Shown here: positions 14,589 through 20,952 of the stretch, one piece after another
Layout: each line of letters starts with the position of its first letter
Numbering within the stretch: position 1 is the first letter of the stretch
DNA from: a virus
Direction: 5' to 3' (one strand)
Virus record (IMG/VR): IMGVR_UViG_3300025853_000420
Coordinates: 1 to 30,457 of that record
Length of the DNA: 30,457 nt
Made by a program: the position numbers and the translations under genes
Notes under the pieces: model-generated
The model's input: the letters and a program-made list of their open reading frames with translations, nothing else
Database searches by the model: none
What the model was told of the DNA's origin: nothing

Positions 14589-14953
14589 TGAAGATGAAGG
14601 CAAAAGGGTACAGTCTTGGTGGTGCTCCGAAAACACGCGCACAGCGTCGATCTACGTTGAGCCGAGCGCAAAGAAATTTGCTCGACTCAGTGCAAGGCGC
14701 AGAGGGAACCAAGCAACCTACTAGCGTTATTCAAGACCTGTCTGATCAGTACGGCTACAAGCCCGGAAAGAGAGCGGGTGCTAGAGGCCGAGGCCGGAAT
14801 AAGGCAACCCCTCCCGGGATGAATATGGGCGGAGCTGCAATGAAGACCAAGGGTTACGCTAAAGGCGGTGCCGCAATGAAGACCAAAGGCGCAGCGAAAG
14901 GTGGAATCAAAAAACCATCTTCCAAAAAGACGGGATTATTTGGTCGTAGATAG
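14588..14953 (+). CDS. Small Lys/Arg/Gly-rich repeat protein
   Basis: This 121-residue protein is very basic. After an N-terminal half rich in Arg and Gln comes a G-K-R-A-G-A-R-G-R-G-R-N-K stretch, then M-N-M-G-G, then two copies of a 12-residue unit (G-G-A-A-M-K-T-K-G-Y/A-A-K), and the terminus K-K-T-G-L-F-G-R-R. The M-N-M-G-G and G-L-F-G-R-R elements are shared with its two upstream neighbours, so the three genes look like shuffled modules of one type. GGGAGG six bases before ATG is a good ribosome-binding site. Such proteins could package with or condense DNA inside the head, but this is inference from charge. Confidence 0.65.
   Translation: MKMKAKGYSLGGAPKTRAQRRSTLSRAQRNLLDSVQGAEGTKQPTSVIQDLSDQYGYKPGKRAGARGRGRNKATPPGMNMGGAAMKTKGYAKGGAAMKTKGAAKGGIKKPSSKKTGLFGRR
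14828..14899 (+). repeat. Two 36-base in-frame tandem repeats
   Basis: Units 14828-14863 and 14864-14899 are each 36 bases and encode G-G-A-A-M-K-T-K-G-(Y/A)-A-K. The middle GCAATGAAGACCAA is identical while the flanks differ mainly by synonymous changes. A partial third unit (GGTGGA) follows. The pattern indicates in-frame expansion of a Lys/Gly module in the small basic protein. Confidence 0.85.
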
Positions 14954-15651
14954 TGGCCTACCTTCAGAGCAATATCCCTCACTTTAAGTGCTGGGTGCGG
15001 AAGGAGTACACGCATAACCATGAGAAGTATCATGGTGAGTTCATCCACGCGATGGCGATTGCTGTAACGACCATGCCAACTCGATGCTTGTCGTTTCAGG
15101 TAATCTTTACAGGGGCCGAAACATACGACGATGACAGCGAGCAAAACGTACATGGAGGAGCAATGTGGGCGAGGATGCCGATCACGGCTTTGGTCGCTGA
15201 CACGCCACTTGACGATTGGCCTGAAGCAATGCCTGTCTGGGCTTGTCAACCTTGGGATTGCAGTTCTTATAATCACGCTACTTACGTGCTTGACCGCTGC
15301 ACACCTTGCCCTTGGCTTGCTAAGATCGATGGCGAATTTTATCCAGCAAAGTATTATTTTACAGTGGATTATGCAGAAAATGAGATAGCGGATGATCCAG
15401 CTCAACACAAGCAAAGCCATATTTTAGAGTTGCTTGATGCTGGTGAGTGGACGGGCAACATCGTTGCTTTACCCAATAACAGAGTACGGGTGACGCACCC
15501 TGCTTGGTTTGAGGCTGGGGATGGTGCCCCAGACTTTAAGCCTAGTCAGCATATCCACTACTCGAAAAGTGATTTAGACTATACTCTTGACGTAAATCAG
15601 GTTTTTAACAACCTATACGCGGGTGACGAAGATGGCGGTAAGCGGAAGTAA
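14953..15651 (+). CDS. Conserved marine-phage protein (GTG start)
   Basis: This 232-residue protein starts at the GTG that overlaps the preceding TAG by one base; the first residues A-Y-L-Q-S-N-I-P-H-F-K belong to the conserved family N-terminus, which supports this start. The sequence is rich in Trp, His, Cys and Pro, with blocks E-Y-T-H-x-H-E-K-Y-H-G-E-F, H-G-G-A-M-W-A-R-M-P, Q-P-W-D-C and F-Y-P-A-K-Y-Y-F-T-V-D-Y. I recognise it as a highly conserved but uncharacterised protein in marine podoviruses, always near connector genes. The His/Cys/Trp content suggests a compact, possibly metal-binding fold; no active site can be named. It overlaps the start of the connector gene by 20 bases. Confidence 0.75.
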   Translation: MAYLQSNIPHFKCWVRKEYTHNHEKYHGEFIHAMAIAVTTMPTRCLSFQVIFTGAETYDDDSEQNVHGGAMWARMPITALVADTPLDDWPEAMPVWACQPWDCSSYNHATYVLDRCTPCPWLAKIDGEFYPAKYYFTVDYAENEIADDPAQHKQSHILELLDAGEWTGNIVALPNNRVRVTHPAWFEAGDGAPDFKPSQHIHYSKSDLDYTLDVNQVFNNLYAGDEDGGKRK

Positions 15652-16327
15652 AGATTTTGAATTAGACGTAGCAGACTATGTCGAAGAAGCGTTTGAGCGT
15701 TGTGGCTTGGAGCTTCGCACGGGCTATGATTTGAAAACCGCAAACAGGTCTTTGAACCTGATGCTTGCAGAGTGGGCCAACCGTGGCTTGAACCAGTGGA
15801 CGATCAATCAAAAAACTTTGGCCATGGTCAAAGACACCACCTCCTACACCATTGACGCAGTCACCCCAACCGCGACTATCGATGTCCTTGATGTCTTTAT
15901 TCGGGAAACGATCGGAGGCGTATCAACAGACGTGCCGATGACCCGCATGTCTCGGTCTGAATACGCCAATATGTCGGTCAAATCCAGCACGGGCAAGCCT
16001 AACCAGTATTTTGTGGACAAGCAGATTAGCCCGACCATCACGGTTTGGCCTGCACCTGACCAGAACTCTAAGTACGACATTTACCTTAACGTCTTGAGCC
16101 GTATGGATGATGCCGATGCTGGAGCGAATACACTGCAAATACCTTTTCGGTTTTATCCGTGCCTAGCCGCAGGTTTGGCTTACTACTTGGCCATGAAGCG
16201 AGCGCCTGACAAGGTACAGATGCTCAAAGCGTTGTACGAAGAAGAATTTCAGCGAGCACTGTCGCAAGACGAAGACAGAGCGTCATTTAGGGTAGCCCCT
16301 GATTTACGTGGCTACACGATAGCATAA
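15632..16327 (+). CDS. Head-tail connector, P22 gp4-like tail accessory factor
   Basis: ATG 15632 is preferred to GTG 15623 because GGTGA lies five bases upstream, giving 231 residues. Features include an N-terminal V-E-E-A-F-E-R-C-G segment, A-N-R-S-L-N-L-M-L-A-E-W-A-N-R-G-L-N-Q-W helix, a beta-rich centre, and a C-terminal helical pair (A-A-G-L-A-Y-Y-L-A-M-K then L-Y-E-E-E-F-Q-R-A). This pattern is that of the gp4-like tail accessory/adaptor family, which binds below the portal and closes the packaged head. Its place just before other connectors and the nozzle-like protein fits. The D-R-A-S-F-R-V-A-P tail is typical of the family. Confidence 0.8.
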   Translation: MAVSGSKDFELDVADYVEEAFERCGLELRTGYDLKTANRSLNLMLAEWANRGLNQWTINQKTLAMVKDTTSYTIDAVTPTATIDVLDVFIRETIGGVSTDVPMTRMSRSEYANMSVKSSTGKPNQYFVDKQISPTITVWPAPDQNSKYDIYLNVLSRMDDADAGANTLQIPFRFYPCLAAGLAYYLAMKRAPDKVQMLKALYEEEFQRALSQDEDRASFRVAPDLRGYTIA

Positions 16328-16650
16328 TGGCTTATGCGTCGAACAAGAGGGCATACGGAATCTGTGACATATCAGGATTTCGTTATCGCCTAAAAGATAT
16401 GAAGATGACTTGGGATGGCCTTTTAGTTGGGCCAGACCAATGGTCACCAAAACACCCGCAGCTTATGCCCAAGCCTGCGCCCTTTGACCCGCAGGCATTG
16501 CAGATCACAAGGCCAGACCAAGCTGCTGATGGGAACGATAACAATTTTTTCACCGTCTACACCAATGTGGGAGATGGAATTTTGGGCACAACTTTGCAAA
16601 CTTTTGGAATAACCTGTAGTGTTGGTACTGTGGAGGTAACTACGTCATGA
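16327..16650 (+). CDS. Small connector-region protein, degenerate zinc-ribbon family
   Basis: This 107-residue protein belongs to a phage family whose members often read C-D-x-C-G-F-R-Y near residue 13 and V-C-P-E-C-W near 38, i.e. a zinc ribbon. Here the same frame is kept (Y-G-I-C-D-I-S-G-F-R-Y-R-L and G-L-L-V-G-P-D-Q-W-S-P-K-H-P-Q) but three of the four cysteines are lost, so it should not bind zinc in the usual way. The K-H-P-Q, F-D-P-Q-A-L and R-P-D-Q motifs that follow are family features. It lies between two connector genes, overlapping both neighbours, so a neck or head-completion role is likely. Confidence 0.7.
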   Translation: MAYASNKRAYGICDISGFRYRLKDMKMTWDGLLVGPDQWSPKHPQLMPKPAPFDPQALQITRPDQAADGNDNNFFTVYTNVGDGILGTTLQTFGITCSVGTVEVTTS

Positions 16651-17297
16651 GCTTCACTTTAGCAACGCTTAAATCGACCGTGCAGGATTACTTGCAGGTT
16701 AATGAAACCACGTTCAACAACAACCTGAACACGTTTATTCAGGAGTCTGAAAGCCGAATCTTCAAGATGGTTCAGCTCCCAGAGCAAAGAAAAAACGTGC
16801 AGGGTACGTTGACTGCGAGCAATCGGTTCTTGGCTACGCCGAGCGATTATTACGCACCGTTTTCGTTAGCGGTCATTGACGGCAATAACAAGTACCATTA
16901 TCTGGATTTCAAGCACCCATCATTCATCAAGGAATACAGCCCGATCACGACGACAACTGGTCGGCCAAAGTATTACTCTCTGTTTGATGAGGCAGCATTT
17001 GAGCTGTCGCCTGTGCCAGATTCTGGTTACACGGCAGAGCTGCACTACCTGTACAAACCAGCGTCTTTGACGGCTGGCAGTGATTCAGGTACGACACTTC
17101 TGTCTACGGATCACCCTGATCCATTACTGTACGGCACCTTGGTTGAGGCTGCTGTGTTTCTCAAGGAAGCTCCTGACGTAATAGCCAACTTCGAGGCTCG
17201 TTTCAAGGAAGGCATATCTAGGATGAAGAATCTTAGCGAAGGCCGTGGAACCCGAGACGAGTACAGGTATGACTTATTACGAACAGGGGTGACCTAA
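16647..17297 (+). CDS. Adaptor/connector protein (SU10-adaptor-like)
   Basis: The 216-residue protein has an N-terminal helical part with N-N-N-L-N-T-F-I-Q-E-S-E-S-R-I-F-K and a beta-rich middle with A-T-P-S-D-Y-Y-A-P-F. These are followed by Y-Y-S-L-F-D-E-A-A-F-E-L-S-P and a C-terminal helix (E-A-A-V-F-L-K-E-A-P-D-V-I-A-N-F-E-A-R-F). This is the organisation of the phage adaptor family represented by SU10, which extends the portal and contacts the tail. GGAGG precedes the start, and ATGA couples it to the previous gene. The naming of the family is from memory; the connector role is well supported by neighbours. Confidence 0.78.
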   Translation: MSFTLATLKSTVQDYLQVNETTFNNNLNTFIQESESRIFKMVQLPEQRKNVQGTLTASNRFLATPSDYYAPFSLAVIDGNNKYHYLDFKHPSFIKEYSPITTTTGRPKYYSLFDEAAFELSPVPDSGYTAELHYLYKPASLTAGSDSGTTLLSTDHPDPLLYGTLVEAAVFLKEAPDVIANFEARFKEGISRMKNLSEGRGTRDEYRYDLLRTGVT

Positions 17298-18020
17298 TTG
17301 GAACCAATAAAAGAGTTAGAAGGTAAAAAGGTAGCGATTATAGGCTTGGGCGCAAGCCAGATCGATTACGTTATAGGAAAAGAAAACAGCGTCGAGTGGG
17401 ACGAGGTCTGGGTCATTAACTCTGCCCTATCCGTCTTTGAGTGCGATAGGGTCTTTATGCTTGACCCGGCAAGCCGTTTTCTTGACACCGAAGATGCGGG
17501 AAACCAAACGGAGGTTATGAGAAAACTACTGCCGAAGTTTGAAAAGCCGATTTATACGTGCGAGCTAGATGACCGAGTACCGGCGTTGGTTGAGTACCCT
17601 CTAGAAGAGGTCATCAAGGATCAGCGTTGCGCTTACATGAACACAACGGTTGCTTACTCGCTGGCTTTTGCGGCGTATAACAAGGTCGGTTCTGTTGACC
17701 TGTTTGGGATGGATTTTAGCTATAAGAATAACTTGCACTTTGCTGAAGCTGGCAGGGCATGTTTAGAGTTCTGGATATGCAAGATGATTGCCATTGGCAT
17801 AAAGGTTGGGGTTAGCCCAAGGTCGTCGTTGCTAGACCAGAACGTGCCCCTTCAAGAGAGGCTTTATGGATACCACCGACTGGCTAATCCAAAGGTGGCA
17901 ATGCCAAACCCAGAGGGTGAGTGGGTTGTTTGTGATCGGTCTGAGTTGGCTCAGATGGTCAAGAAGCACAATCTAGAGACGGTGGAGTTGCCGTCATCAC
18001 CAGAACCGTACAAGGGGTAG
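17298..18020 (+). CDS. DUF115/MAF-like Rossmann-fold protein in the tail module
   Basis: The start is TTG 17298, right after the previous stop, with AGGGGTGA about eight bases upstream; there is no ATG near the N-terminus. The 240-residue protein opens with a beta strand and glycine loop K-V-A-I-I-G-L-G-A-S (11-20). It then has D-E-V-W-V-I-N-S-A (35-43), A-Y-M-N-T-T-V-A-Y-S-L-A-F-A (112-125), V-D-L-F-G-M-D-F-S-Y (133-142) and A-G-R-A-C-L-E-F-W (151-159). This pattern resembles DUF115/MptE- and motility-associated-factor-type proteins, related to sialyltransferase-like nucleotide-binding folds. A glycosyl- or pyrophosphate-transfer activity is possible but unproven. The Y-G-Y element near 189-192 is common in its phage relatives. 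Confidence 0.7.
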   Translation: MEPIKELEGKKVAIIGLGASQIDYVIGKENSVEWDEVWVINSALSVFECDRVFMLDPASRFLDTEDAGNQTEVMRKLLPKFEKPIYTCELDDRVPALVEYPLEEVIKDQRCAYMNTTVAYSLAFAAYNKVGSVDLFGMDFSYKNNLHFAEAGRACLEFWICKMIAIGIKVGVSPRSSLLDQNVPLQERLYGYHRLANPKVAMPNPEGEWVVCDRSELAQMVKKHNLETVELPSSPEPYKG

Positions 18021-18024
18021 TCAT

Positions 18025-18309
18025 ATGTCGCAGGGAGATTTTCAGTTAGGACAGGTAATGGTTTCTACCACCGACAATCGCGGCCATGACGTGGATTTTT
18101 GGGCAAAAGAAACAACGAAAAAGATACTAGGTATTTCGGAAGAGGCAGCGCCTCACATTCGTTTGCAGGCGGAGGCTTTCCGAGATCAAGTTTATACCTT
18201 AATATGGATGGGTATGAAAAACGCTGTAGCTTCTGACCGTGTAACAATTAGAGGCTTATTAGCATCTCAAGGGCATGAAGACATGGCAAAAATAATCAAG
18301 GAGCTTTGA
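18025..18309 (+). CDS. Conserved small phage protein, function unknown
   Basis: This 94-residue helical protein has an N-terminal T-T-D-N-R-G-H-D-V-D-F-W-A segment, then H-I-R-L-Q-A-E-A-F-R-D-Q-V-Y and a C-terminal S-D-R-V-T-I-R-G-L-L-x-x-Q-G-H-E-D-M-A-K-I-I. I recognise the N-R-G-H and G-H-x-D-M-A-x-I-I elements as a conserved hypothetical family lying beside connector and tail genes in marine phages. Two helices with conserved Arg/Asp suggest a small assembly or chaperone-like protein, but no function is established. AGGGG-type spacing precedes the ATG, and the next gene starts two bases after its stop. Confidence 0.7.
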   Translation: MSQGDFQLGQVMVSTTDNRGHDVDFWAKETTKKILGISEEAAPHIRLQAEAFRDQVYTLIWMGMKNAVASDRVTIRGLLASQGHEDMAKIIKEL

Positions 18310-18310
18310 C

Positions 18311-18739
18311 ATGGCAATCACCAGTGCGATTCCTACCAGCTTTAAGCAAGAGTTGCTAGTAGGTACACATAACTTTACAGCCTCTACCGGAGACGCATTT
18401 AAGCTTGCGCTTTACACGTCTAGCGCGACTTTAGGCGCTGCGACTACGGCTTTTACCACAACCGGCCAAGCTAGTGGCACAAACTATACGTCGGGCGGTG
18501 GAACCATAACATCGGTTACCCCAACCACTAGCGGGACGGTCGCCCTGTGTGATTTTGCCGACAAAACTTTTGGTACGGCAACAATCACGGCGAGGGGCTG
18601 TATGATCTACAATGACACCCAGTCGGACAAGGCTTGCGCGGTAATCGACTTCGGTGGCGACAAGACCAGCACTGCTGGCGACTTCACCATCGTCTTCCCT
18701 AGCCCAACGGCTACCGGCGCGATCATACGGTTGGCGTAA
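18311..18739 (+). CDS. Conserved Thr/Ala-rich virion protein
   Basis: This 142-residue protein has an AAGGAG site eight bases before its ATG. It is built almost entirely of Thr, Ala, Gly and Ser beta-type sequence. Typical blocks are S-F-K-Q-E-L-L-V-G-T-H-N-F, F-K-L-A-L-Y-T-S-S-A-T-L, A-S-G-T-N-Y-T-S-G-G-G-T and G-D-F-T-I-V-F-P-S-P. This is a very common small structural family in tailed phages, found near tail or head-decoration genes; I cannot say whether it sits on the head or tail. No membrane, catalytic or metal-binding motif is present. Confidence 0.75.
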   Translation: MAITSAIPTSFKQELLVGTHNFTASTGDAFKLALYTSSATLGAATTAFTTTGQASGTNYTSGGGTITSVTPTTSGTVALCDFADKTFGTATITARGCMIYNDTQSDKACAVIDFGGDKTSTAGDFTIVFPSPTATGAIIRLA

Positions 18740-18745
18740 TGGCTC

Positions 18746-20644
18746 ATGCCGCTACAGACACTAGATTTTCAACCCGGCATCGACAAGGAAGGTACTGATT
18801 ATTCAGCAAAAGGCGGCTGGGTAGATGGTAACCTCGTTCGGTTTAGAAAGGGCCGAGTCGAGAAGGTTGGTGGCTGGCTAAAGCTGGGCACCAACTATTA
18901 CCTCGGCGTGGGTCGGGCGCTGCACTCTTGGATTAGTCTTGGGGGTGTGCGCTACCTCGGTGTTGGTTCTACGTGGAAGTATTATATCGAAGAAGGCAAC
19001 AGCTACTACGATATAACCCCTATCAGAGCGACAACATCTGCTGGCGATGTTACCTTTGCTGCAACCAACGGCTCATCCACAATCACGGTGACCGACACCG
19101 CTCACGGCGCGGTTAACAATGACTTTGTTACCTTTAGCGGCGCAGCATCTCTAGGCGGCAATGTTACTGCAACGGTTCTGAACCAAGAGTATCAGATATC
19201 TCTGGTTACCAGCCCTAACACCTACGAGATCACTGCTAAGGATACCTCTGGCGCAACAGTTACCGCAAACGCATCCGATAGCGGCAACGGCGGCGCTAGC
19301 GTGGTTGGCGCTTATCAAATTAACGTAGGCCTAGATACTTTCGTAAAGTCGTCAGGCTGGGGCGTTGGTACTTGGGGCGCAGGCGGATTTGGCTCTGCGT
19401 CATCAATCAGTTCAGTAAACCAGCTTAGGCTGTGGACGCACGACAATTACGGCGAGAACCTGATCATCAATCCTCGCGGCGCTGGGATCTACCGATGGGT
19501 TGAGAACAGCGGAACCAGTATCAGGGCGCAAGAGCTTTCTCAGGTTAGCGGTGCCAACTTGGTGCCTACCGTCGCCTTGCAGGTAATTACCTCAGAAACC
19601 GACCGTCATTTGGTGGTTCTGGGCGCAGACCCAATATCAGGTATCAGCAGGACTGGCGTGATTGATCCGATGTTGGTGGCATTTTCCGATCAAGAGAATG
19701 ACTTGGACTTTGAGCCAACAGCAACCAACACGGCAGGATCTCTACGATTATCCTCTGGCTCTTTCATCGTTGGCGGCATCAAGTCTCGCCAAGAGATCTT
19801 GATCTTTACTGACACCAGCTTGTACAGCATGAATTTCATTGGGCCACCACTGACCTTTGCTATTAATTTAATTAATGAAGGTTCTGGCCTGCTCTCACCG
19901 AAGTCTGCCGTCAATGCGCCAAACGGCGTATTTTATGCCAGCAAGACGGGCTTTTACTTCTACAGCGGCTCAGTCAAGAGACTGCCATGCACCGTGCAAG
20001 AGTATGTCTTTGAGGATCTAGATCTAGACCAAGCGTTCAAGTGCCATATGGGTGTGAATACCGAGTTTAGCGAGGTCTGGTTCTTCTATCCAAGCCTACA
20101 GGACGGCACTGGCGAGATTAGTCGTTACGTGATTTACAACTACGAGGAGAATCATTGGTCAATTGGTTCTCTGACCCGTTATGCATGGCTTGACGCAGGC
20201 ATCGAGGATTTGCCCTATGCCACGGCAACCAGCAGCTCTCAGCAGTGTGTCTTTGAGCATGAGACTGGCTTTGATGACAACCAAGACGCAATGACTGATG
20301 TCTACATTGAGAGCGCGGACTTGGATATCTCTTCTGGCGATTCGTTTACCTTTGTCAAGAATATCATCCCAGATATGAAGTTTGTCACTCAGAGCGGCGT
20401 AAGCGTGAACCCTGCAATGAATATCGTGCTGAAGAGCCGAGACTATCCCGGGCAGAGCCTGACAACGGACTCAACCAGTCAGGTTACCCCGACAAGCACC
20501 TTCAGCAATGTAAGAACCCGGGCGCGACAGGTAGCGTTTCGGTTTGAAAGTGATGATGATAATAATGCTGCCGACCAAAAAGGCTACAAATGGCGGCTTG
20601 GATCGACAAGAATTGATATGCAACCGAGCGGCAGACGTGCATGA
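18746..20644 (+). CDS. Tail nozzle-like protein (P22 gp10-like)
   Basis: The 632-residue protein begins P-L-Q-T-L-D-F-Q-P-G-I-D-K-E-G-T-D-Y, a start characteristic of phage tail-hub/nozzle proteins with a beta-propeller core (the P22 gp10 type), and continues with G-G-W-V-D-G-N-L-V-R-F-R-K-G-R-V-E-K-V-G-G-W. An inserted beta domain lies at about residues 105-195 (T-I-T-V-T-D-T-A-H-G... Y-E-I-T), a module found in many phage tail proteins. Later blocks (H-W-S-I-G-S-L-T-R-Y-A-W-L-D-A-G) are typical of the propeller. Together with the two connectors upstream it would build the short non-contractile tail. Its end overlaps the next start (ATGA). Confidence 0.82.
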   Translation: MPLQTLDFQPGIDKEGTDYSAKGGWVDGNLVRFRKGRVEKVGGWLKLGTNYYLGVGRALHSWISLGGVRYLGVGSTWKYYIEEGNSYYDITPIRATTSAGDVTFAATNGSSTITVTDTAHGAVNNDFVTFSGAASLGGNVTATVLNQEYQISLVTSPNTYEITAKDTSGATVTANASDSGNGGASVVGAYQINVGLDTFVKSSGWGVGTWGAGGFGSASSISSVNQLRLWTHDNYGENLIINPRGAGIYRWVENSGTSIRAQELSQVSGANLVPTVALQVITSETDRHLVVLGADPISGISRTGVIDPMLVAFSDQENDLDFEPTATNTAGSLRLSSGSFIVGGIKSRQEILIFTDTSLYSMNFIGPPLTFAINLINEGSGLLSPKSAVNAPNGVFYASKTGFYFYSGSVKRLPCTVQEYVFEDLDLDQAFKCHMGVNTEFSEVWFFYPSLQDGTGEISRYVIYNYEENHWSIGSLTRYAWLDAGIEDLPYATATSSSQQCVFEHETGFDDNQDAMTDVYIESADLDISSGDSFTFVKNIIPDMKFVTQSGVSVNPAMNIVLKSRDYPGQSLTTDSTSQVTPTSTFSNVRTRARQVAFRFESDDDNNAADQKGYKWRLGSTRIDMQPSGRRA

Positions 20645-20952
20645 GCAGGCTGCTTGAGACAAGATTACCCTTCTCTTTGGGGGAATCTGTCAGCTCAGAA
20701 ACTTTTAATCGCTTGGTTCGCATTCTAGAATTGAACCTTGGGGCGGTGGATTTTACGATCTCGCCTCATTTTAACGCTGACGAGATTAGCGAGCTTCAAT
20801 TTGCAACGGGTAGTATAATCTTCAATACTACTAACCAAATACACCAAGCGTTTGACGGTAATAGTTTTAGAGACCTCTATAGCCATCAAACCTACCCTTC
20901 AGGCCAAGCGATTACGGCTTCAGTTGGGAATGTAACAGTGAGTACACCCTAA
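20641..20952 (+). CDS. Small tail protein after the nozzle
   Basis: This 103-residue protein starts inside the stop of the nozzle gene and ends one base into the next gene. N-terminal L-P-F-S-L-G-E-S and a following R-I-L-E-L-N-L-G-A-V-D-F segment, then E-L-Q-F-A-T-G-S-I-I-F-N-T-T-N-Q-I-H-Q-A-F-D-G, resemble a conserved short protein in marine podoviruses located directly after the nozzle gene. The second half has the 'N-T-T-x-x-x-x-x-F-D-G' pattern often found in fibre or tail-tip attachment segments. A tail-fibre adaptor is plausible; nothing in the sequence proves it. Confidence 0.65.
   Translation: MSRLLETRLPFSLGESVSSETFNRLVRILELNLGAVDFTISPHFNADEISELQFATGSIIFNTTNQIHQAFDGNSFRDLYSHQTYPSGQAITASVGNVTVSTP

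Noticed and set aside
14854-15420. A 188-codon open frame on the minus strand
   Set aside because: Antisense to two well-supported rightward genes, one of a conserved family; unusual Cys/Arg/Leu composition and no leftward promoter.
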